From assembly GCF_002302635.1 (NCBI RefSeq), contig NZ_CP022387.1, positions 496,001 to 560,000 of the forward strand: a DNA stretch of 64,000 bases, read 5' to 3'. Positions 53,759-61,825 of this stretch are shown piece after piece (the stretch's first letter is position 1; each line of letters begins with the position of its first letter). A program made the translations under genes and the position numbers. The stretch comes from Capnocytophaga stomatis (GTDB lineage: Bacteria; Bacteroidota; Bacteroidia; Flavobacteriales; Flavobacteriaceae). The notes below the pieces were generated by a model. The model was not told the origin of the DNA, made no database searches, and saw only the letters and a program-made list of their open reading frames with translations.

Positions 53759-54283
53759 ATGAAAATAATTTTATTAGGTTATATGGGAAGTGGCAAAACC
53801 ACACTCGGAAAAGCACTCGCTAAGAAAAAAAACTTGCCTTTTATTGACTTAGATAGCTATATTGAGGATAAAGAAAACACTTCTGTCAAAGAAATTTTTG
53901 CAACAAAAGGAGAAATTTATTTCCGCAAGAAGGAAACTTTTTATCTGAATGAATTACTTCTTTCTGAAAAAGATTTTATATTGGCATTAGGAGGAGGAAC
54001 TCCTTGTTTTGGGAATAATATGGATTTAATTTCCAAAGCAACTGAAAACACCTTCTATTTGAAATATAATCCCAAGTCATTAACCGAACGACTTTCCGCT
54101 GAGAAAGACGCTCGTCCGCTGATTTCTCATCTTAAAAACGAAGATTTGGAAGAATTCATCCGAAAACACTTATTTGAACGAAATCCGTATTATTTACAAG
54201 CAAATCACATCATTTCTATGGATAATTTATCCGTGGAAGAAAGTTTAGAAAAAATAGATAATTTACTAAGCTCAGATAAATAA
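53759..54283 (+). CDS. aroK: Shikimate kinase
   Basis: 174 residues, the normal length. P-loop GYMGSGKTT (7-15), the shikimate-binding Asp in IDLDSYIE, the Arg in YFRKKE, the GGGTP loop, and the lid Arg in AEKDARPL. It phosphorylates shikimate with ATP, step five of the aromatic amino-acid pathway, in the cytosol. It stands alone with its own promoter and ends at a bidirectional hairpin; other aro genes are not in the window. Confidence 0.94.
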   Translation: MKIILLGYMGSGKTTLGKALAKKKNLPFIDLDSYIEDKENTSVKEIFATKGEIYFRKKETFYLNELLLSEKDFILALGGGTPCFGNNMDLISKATENTFYLKYNPKSLTERLSAEKDARPLISHLKNEDLEEFIRKHLFERNPYYLQANHIISMDNLSVEESLEKIDNLLSSDK

Positions 54284-54293
54284 TTGTCATAAA

Positions 54294-54327
54294 AAAACTC
54301 AAGATATTATGAAATATCTTGAGTTTT
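54294..54327. terminator. Bidirectional terminator between aroK and the transporter gene
   Basis: The 15-bp stem AAAACTCAAGATATT / AATATCTTGAGTTTT with a four-base loop lies between convergent genes. Confidence 0.85.
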
Positions 54328-54356
54328 CGCTATGAAGTTTTATTCCCGATAAATTT

Positions 54357-56051
54357 CTATAAAAAGAGAACAATTAGTAGCTGAGCCACCATAATCCGCA
54401 TAAAGGTTGTTAGCGGATAAACTGCCGCATAGGTTACAGCCGGAGCATCCGAACCCGTAACATCGTGAGCAAAAGCCAAAGCCGGTGGGTCAGTTTGCGA
54501 ACCTGAAAGCAATCCGCAAATTTCAAGGAAATTTAGTTTAAAATAAAAACGAGCTGTTAATGCTACGATAATCAGTGGGATAAGCGTTATGGCAACTCCC
54601 ATCAACATCCACTGAAAACCAGCACCTTCCGAAAGCGTTTTGATAAATCCTTGTCCGGCACCTAACCCAACACTTGCCAAGAAAAGCACAATACCAATCT
54701 CGCGAACCATTAAGTTAGCACTATGTGATACGTAATGCGTAACTGAAAAACGTCCGCCATAACGGCTAATTAAAATCGCAACAATAAGCGGACCTCCTGC
54801 CAAACCGAGTTTCACTGGTGAAGACATCCCGGGTATATATATAGGTATAGAACCTAAAATTACCCCAAGCACAATTCCGAAGAAAAGTTCGGCAATATGC
54901 GGATGTTGCAAACGTTTTTTAGAGTTTCCGAATACTTTTTCAATCAATTTAATATGTTCCTCATCTCCCACAACTGTAATAGTATCACCGAATTGCAATT
55001 TTGTATCTTTCGTCGGGACAAACTCAATTCCAGCACGGTACACACGACTGATAGTAACGCCATACTTTTCACGAACGTTAATCTCACCTAATTTTTTGGT
55101 GTAAGCCTGTTTGTTTGTAACATTCATTCGGCGTGAAATGATGTTTGTTGCCTCTTCATCAAACAATGATAAATTAGCCTTCTTACCTACCAAAGTGGAA
55201 AGACGTTCAAAATCTTTCGGGTTGGCAACCAAAAGCAAAATATCACCTTCTTTAAGGAATGTATCTTTGTCAACTAAAAGTATATTATCATCACGATACA
55301 AACGTGAAATCACAAAATCCATTCCTAAAGTTTGCTTAATGATAGCAATGTGTTTGTTAAACAAAATCGGATTTTCAACATATACGGCTATCTTATCAAC
55401 TGTTGAATTATTTTTGTTAATTTTCCATCTATTCAATCTTTTTTCTGCATCTAAGTTTACTTTCAAAGCATATTTCAGAACCATCATCACCAAAATGATT
55501 CCCAAAACTCCGAATGGATATGCTACTGCGTACCCGTTAGATACGTTGGACAATGTATCGTTAATCGCTTCTTGCGAAAGCCCTCTTTCTAACGAAATAT
55601 CAACGATTGCTTGCTGAGCAGCCCCTAATCCGGGTGTATTGGTAACGGCTCCTGACATAATTCCTACCAACTCTGCCATTCCCGTGCCTGTTGCGTAATG
55701 CAAACCGATAACCGTAAGAACGCAGGCAATAGCTGAAAGTATTGCTAAACTGTTCAGTTTAAGTCCTCCTTGCTGAAACGAAGCAAAAAAACCTGGTCCT
55801 ACCTGCAAACCAATCGTATAAACAAATAAAATAAGTCCGAATTCTTTCACAAAATGCTGAATGTGACCATCTACCGTAAAACCAAAATGAGCTACGGCAA
55901 TTCCTGCAAAAAGCACACAAGCAATTCCGAAGGAAATACCCCAAAAACGAATTTTGCCCAGAGCCACACCCAATGCAATGACGATACTGTAAATAATCAC
56001 TGTGTAAGCCACGCTTTCGTGGTTTGAAAATAGGTTTACTATCCAATCCAT
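54357..56051 (-). CDS. AspT/YidE-type membrane transporter with two RCK_C domains
   Basis: 564 residues. Two membrane halves (about 1-185 and 385-564), each with five or so helices and related sequences (HHATGTGMAELVGIMSGAVTNTPGLGAAQ in the first and LLSGSQTDPPALAFAH in the second), flank two cytosolic RCK_C/TrkA_C domains (~200-370; VENPILFNKHI... and KYGVTISRVYRAGIEFVPTKDTKL). This is the aspartate:alanine exchanger (AAE) family layout. Members exchange dicarboxylic amino acids or related anions. The substrate is not fixed; a succinate or aspartate exchanger would suit a fermentative organism. It is monocistronic. Confidence 0.88.
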   Translation of the reverse strand: MDWIVNLFSNHESVAYTVIIYSIVIALGVALGKIRFWGISFGIACVLFAGIAVAHFGFTVDGHIQHFVKEFGLILFVYTIGLQVGPGFFASFQQGGLKLNSLAILSAIACVLTVIGLHYATGTGMAELVGIMSGAVTNTPGLGAAQQAIVDISLERGLSQEAINDTLSNVSNGYAVAYPFGVLGIILVMMVLKYALKVNLDAEKRLNRWKINKNNSTVDKIAVYVENPILFNKHIAIIKQTLGMDFVISRLYRDDNILLVDKDTFLKEGDILLLVANPKDFERLSTLVGKKANLSLFDEEATNIISRRMNVTNKQAYTKKLGEINVREKYGVTISRVYRAGIEFVPTKDTKLQFGDTITVVGDEEHIKLIEKVFGNSKKRLQHPHIAELFFGIVLGVILGSIPIYIPGMSSPVKLGLAGGPLIVAILISRYGGRFSVTHYVSHSANLMVREIGIVLFLASVGLGAGQGFIKTLSEGAGFQWMLMGVAITLIPLIIVALTARFYFKLNFLEICGLLSGSQTDPPALAFAHDVTGSDAPAVTYAAVYPLTTFMRIMVAQLLIVLFL

Positions 56052-56266
56052 ATGTTAAAGTTTTTAAAAAATTTCCGCGTGCAAAAGTACTGCTTTTATT
56101 CGACTTTAAGCAATAAAAATCACTTTTTTTCAATTTCTATTTAACAAAATTATCATATTAATAATTATCTCCGTTACAATTATTATTTTCACAATTTTTA
56201 ATTCACTCACTTTCAAGTGATAATTATTTTTTTTCAAGAAAAGCTTTTATTTTAAAAAAATATATG

Positions 56267-56274
56267 TATATTTG
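56267..56274 (+). promoter_or_regulatory. TAnnTTTG -7 element for tRNA-Tyr
   Basis: TATATTTG, 12 bases upstream of the tRNA 5' end, the expected distance for a stable-RNA promoter. Confidence 0.75.
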
Positions 56275-56285
56275 CACCCGCATTT

Positions 56286-56367
<82 letters not shown>

Positions 56368-56371
56368 CAAG

Positions 56372-56408
56372 AAAAAGAGATTTTCAATAATTGAAAATCT
56401 CTTTTTTT
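56372..56408 (+). terminator. Terminator of tRNA-Tyr
   Basis: The perfect stem AAAAAGAGATTTTCAA / TTGAAAATCTCTTTTT with a 3-base loop is followed by a T-run. Confidence 0.9.
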
Positions 56409-56434
56409 ATATAGCATTTTTTATAAAAAGTGAT

Positions 56435-56442
56435 TACTTTTG
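56435..56442 (+). promoter_or_regulatory. TAnnTTTG -7 element for pyrD
   Basis: TACTTTTG, 30 bases upstream of the ATG at 56472. It shows that in-frame codons before 56472 are not translated. Confidence 0.7.
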
Positions 56443-56471
56443 CAACACATTTAAAAATATGTTATAAAGCT

Positions 56472-57488
56472 ATGTACAAACAACTTATTCAACCAATTCT
56501 TTTTTCTTTAGACCCCGAAAAAGCACATCACTTAACTTTCTCTTGGCTGAAATTCATTCATAAAATCCCTGGAATTCCTGCACTTATCCGCTCCATATAC
56601 CAAGTTGAACATCCTTCGTTGGAACGAGAAGTTTTCGGAATTAAGTTCAAAAATCCTGTGGGATTGGCAGCAGGCTTGGACAAGGAAGCTAAATTATATG
56701 AAGAATTATCAAATTTAGGGTTTGGTTTCATTGAAATTGGGACAATAACTCCCAAAGGACAACCGGGAAATCCTAAAAAAAGATTATTCCGACTCAAAGC
56801 CGACAAAGCCATTATCAACCGTATGGGCTTTAATAACCAAGGAGTTGAAGAAGCTATCAAACAATTGAAAAAAAATAAAAATGTAATTATTGGCGGAAAT
56901 ATTGGGAAAAACAAAATTACTCCTAATGATCAAGCCGTAGATGATTACAGTATTTGCTTCGAAAAATTATTCCCGTATGTAAACTATTTCGTGGTTAATG
57001 TCAGTTCTCCTAACACTCCTAATTTGAGAACTTTACAAGAAAAAGAACCTCTCACACTTTTGCTCAACACTTTACAAAAATTAAATTCTCAGAAAGAAAA
57101 ACCAAAACCTATTTTGTTAAAAATTGCTCCTGATTTGACTAACGAGCAACTTCTTGATATTATTGACATTGTAAAAGAAACCCAAATAGCTGGCGTAATT
57201 GCCACAAACACAACAATTTCACGTGAAGGTTTACAATCACCTGACAGAAACGAAACCGGAGGCTTGAGCGGAAAACCTTTGACCAAACGCTCCACCGAAG
57301 TTATTCGTTTTTTGAGCGAAAAAAGCGGAAAAGCCTTTCCTATCATCGGTGTGGGCGGTATTCATTCGGTGGAAGATGCCCTTGAAAAATTGGAAGCCGG
57401 AGCGTCTCTCATCCAGCTTTACACAGGATTTATTTATGAAGGTCCCAAACTTATCAAAGACATCAACAAACGATTAATAAAAAGATAA
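56472..57488 (+). CDS. pyrD: Dihydroorotate dehydrogenase (quinone), class 2
   Basis: 338 residues from the ATG at 56472 ([20 protein letters not shown]). The N-terminal helical part that docks on the membrane is typical of class 2. FMN-binding and catalytic parts are present: [13 protein letters not shown], the active-site Ser in [24 protein letters not shown] and [27 protein letters not shown]. It oxidises dihydroorotate to orotate in pyrimidine synthesis and passes electrons to menaquinone. Monocistronic, between the tRNA-Tyr terminator and its own terminator. Confidence 0.95.
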   Translation: MYKQLIQPILFSLDPEKAHHLTFSWLKFIHKIPGIPALIRSIYQVEHPSLEREVFGIKFKNPVGLAAGLDKEAKLYEELSNLGFGFIEIGTITPKGQPGNPKKRLFRLKADKAIINRMGFNNQGVEEAIKQLKKNKNVIIGGNIGKNKITPNDQAVDDYSICFEKLFPYVNYFVVNVSSPNTPNLRTLQEKEPLTLLLNTLQKLNSQKEKPKPILLKIAPDLTNEQLLDIIDIVKETQIAGVIATNTTISREGLQSPDRNETGGLSGKPLTKRSTEVIRFLSEKSGKAFPIIGVGGIHSVEDALEKLEAGASLIQLYTGFIYEGPKLIKDINKRLIKR

Positions 57489-57555
57489 CAAAATTTCAAA
57501 AAAATAAAAATTTAACAATCAATTTTACATCTATTTAAGTAAATCATAAAAATTT

Positions 57556-57592
57556 TCTCTATCAGAATTTTAAAGTTTTGATAGAGATTTTT
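57556..57592 (+). terminator. Terminator of pyrD
   Basis: The stem TCTCTATCA / TGATAGAGA is followed by TTTTTATT. Confidence 0.75.
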
Positions 57593-57697
57593 ATTAAAAC
57601 AAATTGATTTCTTTTTGAAATTATTGGGAAAATTATTTTCACTATCTTATCAAGAAATTTTCCGAATTTGGAACTATGCCAAAGCATTTTAATTTTA

Positions 57698-57705
57698 TAT
57701 ATTTG
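57698..57705 (+). promoter_or_regulatory. TAnnTTTG -7 element for the ABC-F gene
   Basis: TATATTTG, 30 bases upstream of the ATG at 57735. Confidence 0.7.
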
Positions 57706-57734
57706 CCCCAAATTTTTAACTTTCAGCTGTAAAA

Positions 57735-59609
57735 ATGAACTTATTATCCGTAGAAAACATATCAAAAGCATTCGGAGAACGTGTTTTGTTCCAAAATATT
57801 TCTTTTGGCATCAATAAAGACCAAAAAATTGCATTTGTTGCCAAAAACGGAACGGGAAAAACTACTCTTTTGAACATTATTGCAGGAAAAGACCAGCCCG
57901 ATAGCGGAAAAGTAGTGTCCAGAAACGGCATTCACATTGCTTTTTTATCTCAAAATCCCGAATTTGATGAAGATTTAACCATCGAACAGACCATTTTTTC
58001 AGTTGAAAATCCCATTCTGAAAATTATTCAAGAATACGAACACGCTTTGCAAAATCCTGAAAACGAAACTGCCTATCAAAAAGCCTTCGAGAAAATGGAA
58101 TTGCACAATGCGTGGGATTTTGAAACGCAATATAAGCAAATTCTTTCCCGATTGAAGCTTGAAAATTTGCAATTGAAAATAAAAAATCTTTCCGGCGGAC
58201 AAAAAAAACGATTGGCTTTAGCAAACGTTCTCATTAGTAAGCCTGACCTCTTGATTTTGGACGAACCTACCAATCACCTTGATTTAGAGATGATTGAATG
58301 GCTGGAACAATTCTTCGCTAAGGAAAATATTACCTTATTTTTGGTTACGCACGACCGTTATTTTTTAGAGAGAGTTTGCAATGAAATCATAGAGTTAGAC
58401 AATGGGGAACTTTTTACCTACAAAGGAAACTACTCATATTTTCTTGAAAAAAAAGAACTCCGATTGGCTCAAGAGCAAGCAAGTGTAGAAAAGGCTAAAA
58501 ACCTATACGTTAAGGAATTAGATTGGATGCGAAGACAACCCAAAGCCCGAACCACCAAGTCAAAATCACGAATTGATGACTTCTATGTAATTAAGGAACA
58601 GGCTCATAAGCGTAGAAAGGAACACGTAGTTCAGTTGGAAATTAATATGGAACGCTTAGGAAGCAAAATTGTGGAGTTTCACAATGTGAGTAAAAAGTTT
58701 GACAAACTCATGATTCTCAACAAGTTTGATTATAACTTTGTACGTGGCGAACGCATAGGAATTATCGGTAAAAACGGTACGGGAAAGTCCACTTTTTTGA
58801 ATCTTTTAACCCAAAAAGAAAATCCTGATAGCGGAAAAATCATCATTGGCGATACAATAAAGTTTGGATATTACACGCAAGCTGGCATCGAAGTTAAAGA
58901 AGGACAGAAAGTTATAGAAGTAATTCAAAAATATGGCGAGTACATTCCTCTGCTCAAAGGGCGAACGCTTTCTGCAGCTCAACTGTTGGAACGTTTCTTA
59001 TTCGACCGAAAAAAACAATACGATTATGTTGAAAAACTCAGCGGAGGCGAGCTAAAAAGGCTGTACCTATGTACGGTTTTGATTCAAAATCCAAATTTTT
59101 TGATTTTGGACGAGCCTACCAATGATTTGGACATCGTAACGCTGAATGTTTTAGAAAATTTCTTGCTGGATTATCCGGGTTGCCTTGTGGTAGTTTCTCA
59201 CGACCGCTATTTTATGGATAAAATCGTTGACCATTTATTTGTTTTTCGAGGAAATGGTGTGATTGAAGATTTTCCCGGAAATTATACGGATTTCCGTGTG
59301 TATGAGGAAAGTACGCCTCCTATGGAAGAAGTTGCAGAGAAAAAAGAAACCATTAAAAACACGTGGCGAAAAGATGGCTTGAAAGGACTTTCTTTCAACG
59401 AACAGAAAGAATTTAATCGTTTAGAAAAAGAAATTCCTCAGTGGGAAGAGAAAAAGTCGCAAATAGAAGCATTATTTTCCGAGGGAAACCTAAATTCAGA
59501 GGAAATTCACGAAAAATCGGCTGAATTAGAGCAAATAATCAATGAATTAAACGAAAAAACGGAACGTTGGTTTGAACTTTCGATAAAAATGGAAGAAAAT
59601 GGAGATTAA
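57735..59609 (+). CDS. ABC-F family ATPase (Uup-like)
   Basis: 624 residues, two ABC domains in one chain and no membrane helices. First Walker A AKNGTGKTT (first Gly replaced by Ala, seen in Bacteroidota members), signature LSGGQKKRLAL, Walker B LLILDEPTNHLD. A linker of about 80 residues follows (KNLYVKELDWMRRQPKARTTKSK), then a second domain with GKNGTGKST, LSGGELKRL and FLILDEPTNDLD, and a C-terminal coiled coil (~550-624). ABC-F proteins act on the ribosome; the Uup-like branch with a coiled coil is linked to ribosome and DNA-repair stress. It is not obviously an antibiotic-protection type. The next gene overlaps by 11 bp. Confidence 0.92.
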   Translation: MNLLSVENISKAFGERVLFQNISFGINKDQKIAFVAKNGTGKTTLLNIIAGKDQPDSGKVVSRNGIHIAFLSQNPEFDEDLTIEQTIFSVENPILKIIQEYEHALQNPENETAYQKAFEKMELHNAWDFETQYKQILSRLKLENLQLKIKNLSGGQKKRLALANVLISKPDLLILDEPTNHLDLEMIEWLEQFFAKENITLFLVTHDRYFLERVCNEIIELDNGELFTYKGNYSYFLEKKELRLAQEQASVEKAKNLYVKELDWMRRQPKARTTKSKSRIDDFYVIKEQAHKRRKEHVVQLEINMERLGSKIVEFHNVSKKFDKLMILNKFDYNFVRGERIGIIGKNGTGKSTFLNLLTQKENPDSGKIIIGDTIKFGYYTQAGIEVKEGQKVIEVIQKYGEYIPLLKGRTLSAAQLLERFLFDRKKQYDYVEKLSGGELKRLYLCTVLIQNPNFLILDEPTNDLDIVTLNVLENFLLDYPGCLVVVSHDRYFMDKIVDHLFVFRGNGVIEDFPGNYTDFRVYEESTPPMEEVAEKKETIKNTWRKDGLKGLSFNEQKEFNRLEKEIPQWEEKKSQIEALFSEGNLNSEEIHEKSAELEQIINELNEKTERWFELSIKMEENGD

Positions 59610-60081
59610 TACGATACAAAAACTCGCAAAAGAGAAGAAATCTGAAAATCAACGCTTCTTCGCTCAATTAAAGAAAAAACCTCCAAAAAATCTTGATTAT
59701 ACGGTACAGGAAATTCACGATGAAATTACGGAACAAATTGATTGTTTAAGCTGTGCAAATTGTTGCAAAACTACGGGACCGTTGCTTACCAACATAGATA
59801 TTGAGCGTATTTCCAAGCACTTACGACTAAAACCATCCGATTTTATTACTAAATATTTAAAAATTGATGAGGAAAATGATTATATTTTTCAGTCGATGCC
59901 CTGCCATTTCTTGGCTTCGGATAATTATTGCTTAATCTACGATGTTCGTCCTAAAGCTTGTCGTGAATATCCACACACTGACCGAAAAAAAATCTACCAA
60001 ATTGCAAATTTAACCATAAAAAATACCGAAATTTGCCCTATTGCTTACAAAGTTGTAGAAAAAATGAAAGAAAAACTATAA
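59599..60081 (+). CDS. YkgJ-family cysteine cluster protein
   Basis: 160 residues with the metal-binding cluster motif DCLSCANCC near residue 55 and further Cys in MPCHFLASDNYCLIYDVRPKACREYP. This is the CxxCxxCC (zinc- or iron-chelating) family, common in bacteria and of uncertain function. Cytosolic. The start ATG lies inside the end of the ABC-F gene (11-bp overlap), so it is translationally coupled. XerD follows closely. The pairing with ABC-F may be only operon sharing. Confidence 0.87.
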   Translation: MEINTIQKLAKEKKSENQRFFAQLKKKPPKNLDYTVQEIHDEITEQIDCLSCANCCKTTGPLLTNIDIERISKHLRLKPSDFITKYLKIDEENDYIFQSMPCHFLASDNYCLIYDVRPKACREYPHTDRKKIYQIANLTIKNTEICPIAYKVVEKMKEKL

Positions 60082-60140
60082 TTTTCTTTTAAAATAGATT
60101 GAAATCTAAACATATTAAGTATGTAACTTATGAAGAAATT

Positions 60141-61052
60141 ATGAATTGGCACACTTTTTTAGCTGAATACAAGCATTTTTTACGACTTCAACGAGGAATG
60201 TCAAAAAATTCGGTTGTTTCTTACGGATTAGATATCGAAAAACTGATATCTTATCTTGAAAAATATGAAATCCACGAAAATCCGAACACTATTTCCGCGG
60301 ACACATTGCGTCAATTTATCTACGATACATCAAAAGAATTGAACGCTCGCTCGCAAGCACGCCTTATTTCGGCTTTGAAGAGTTTTTTCAAATTTATGAC
60401 TTCAGAAAAAGGCAGAGAAGATTTCCCGATGAACTTGATTGAAAGTCCGAAAATCGGGTTAAAACTTCCGGATACACTTTCTTTACAAGAAATTGATAAG
60501 TTATTGATTTCAATAGACTTAAGCACAGAAGAAGGACATAGAAACAAAGCTATTATTGAAACCCTTTACGGTTGCGGATTGCGGGTATCGGAACTTATAT
60601 CACTGCGATTATCAGATTTATTTTTTGAGGAAGATTTCATTCGGGTAATTGGAAAAGGCAACAAACAGAGACTTATTCCGATAGGAAATTTCACTCAGAA
60701 ACAAATTGAAAATTACATCAATCACCAACGAAAAAAACTGAAAATAGCCAAAGGGCACGAAGATTATGTTTTCCTAAACAGAAGAGGCAAACAACTAACA
60801 AGGGCAATGATTTTTACTATTGTTAGGCAAGTTGCCGAAAATATAGGGTTGGAAAAAAAAATAAGTCCGCATACGTTTCGCCATTCATTTGCAACACATT
60901 TGCTTGAAAACGGAGCGAATTTGCGAGCTATTCAAACAATGTTAGGACACGAAAGTATCACAACAACAGAGATTTACGTTCACGTAGAAAACTCTCATCT
61001 CAGAGAGATGCTCACAAATTTTCACCCTCGTCAGAAAATGAAAAACCTATAA
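60141..61052 (+). CDS. xerD: Tyrosine recombinase XerD
   Basis: 303 residues from the ATG at 60141, close to the usual ~298; a TTG at 60099 would add an unconserved 14 residues. N-terminal SAM-like DNA-binding domain (1-110). Catalytic residues are all present: Arg148 (GCGLRVSEL), Lys172 (GKGNKQRL), His244/Arg247 (PHTFRHSFATHLLENG), His270 (LGHES) and nucleophile Tyr279 (EIYVHV). With a XerC partner it resolves chromosome dimers at dif. The location in a housekeeping stretch argues against a phage integrase. No dif site was identified. Confidence 0.9.
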   Translation: MNWHTFLAEYKHFLRLQRGMSKNSVVSYGLDIEKLISYLEKYEIHENPNTISADTLRQFIYDTSKELNARSQARLISALKSFFKFMTSEKGREDFPMNLIESPKIGLKLPDTLSLQEIDKLLISIDLSTEEGHRNKAIIETLYGCGLRVSELISLRLSDLFFEEDFIRVIGKGNKQRLIPIGNFTQKQIENYINHQRKKLKIAKGHEDYVFLNRRGKQLTRAMIFTIVRQVAENIGLEKKISPHTFRHSFATHLLENGANLRAIQTMLGHESITTTEIYVHVENSHLREMLTNFHPRQKMKNL

Positions 61053-61084
61053 GGGAGAGCTTTTAAAAAAATTCTCCCTTATAG
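61047..61084 (+). terminator. Hairpin containing the xerD stop codon
   Basis: The perfect 12-bp stem CTATAAGGGAGA / TCTCCCTTATAG. The xerD stop TAA is inside the left arm. No long T-run follows, so it may protect the mRNA end as much as terminate. Confidence 0.6.
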
Positions 61085-61118
61085 ATAGTAATCTTTTAAA
61101 AATGAGGGTGAAAAATTT

Positions 61119-61487
61119 CTACTTTATATCTTCAAAATCAAAATTTGTAAAAGAACCACCAGCTCCCACTTGTTCTTGATAGAAGGTTTTCTTAAAATCT
61201 TTTTGATGACGCTCAGAAATTACCTCTTCTCCCTTCTCTTCAAAAACGTAGTTAGTCATTTCATTCAAAATTTCCTTAAACAACTCGAAATCTTCTTTAT
61301 ACAAATAAATTTTGTGCTTTTTGTAGTGGAACGACCCGTCCTCGTGAGTGAATTTCTTACTTTCTGTTATTGTGAGATAGTAATCCTTTGCACGAGTGGC
61401 TCTTACATCGAAAAAATAAGTCCTCCTACCTGCTCTCAAAACTTTTGAGAAAATTTCTTCATTGTCCAAAAATTCTTTCTCTTCCAT
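61119..61487 (-). CDS. DUF3276 / PUR-like nucleic-acid-binding protein
   Basis: 122 residues. The beta-rich single-domain sequence GRRTYFFDVRATRAKDYYLTITESKKFTHEDGSF followed by YLYKEDFELFKEILNEMTNYV is the PUR-alpha-like DUF3276 repeat found in nearly all Bacteroidota. The structure of such proteins resembles eukaryotic Pur-alpha, which binds single-stranded DNA or RNA. The acidic N-terminus and C-terminal tail (ERHQKDFKKTFY...) are standard. It is monocistronic. It is probably a small, abundant nucleic-acid-binding protein; its cellular target is unknown. Confidence 0.9.
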   Translation of the reverse strand: MEEKEFLDNEEIFSKVLRAGRRTYFFDVRATRAKDYYLTITESKKFTHEDGSFHYKKHKIYLYKEDFELFKEILNEMTNYVFEEKGEEVISERHQKDFKKTFYQEQVGAGGSFTNFDFEDIK

Positions 61488-61825
61488 AAACCTTAGTTTT
61501 TATTAGTCTTTATATGTTAACATTGTTGGGGCAAAAGTCTAAAAAAAATATCACTTATACAACTCTTAAAAAACTTTTTTTATTTTTTAAGAATTTTTAT
61601 ACCGTACCCATACGCAAACATACCTCTATCCAACCAAGATATTTCTGTTAAAACGACTAATATTTCCCAACTTTTCTGGATTAATTCCTAAAATAACGAC
61701 TCTTTTCAGCCGATCATTTTTTTCTTAAAATTTAACTCTTTTTTACAATATGATTCTTTTTTATCAATTCTATTTTTTCATTAAAAGACCGAGACATAAA
61801 TCTATTACAACAGACAAAAAATCAA
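61488..61825. other. Noncoding DNA between recQ and the PUR-like gene
   Basis: 338 bp, AT-rich. It should contain the promoter of the PUR-like gene (a near-match to the -7 box, GACTTTTG, lies close to 61540 on the minus strand) and the 3' end of the recQ message. I see no terminator of convincing strength and no RNA gene. Confidence 0.5.

Noticed and set aside
60141-61052. The tyrosine recombinase as a phage or island integrase
   Set aside because: Length, motif context and the housekeeping neighbourhood fit XerD; no attachment-site repeats or phage genes were seen nearby.
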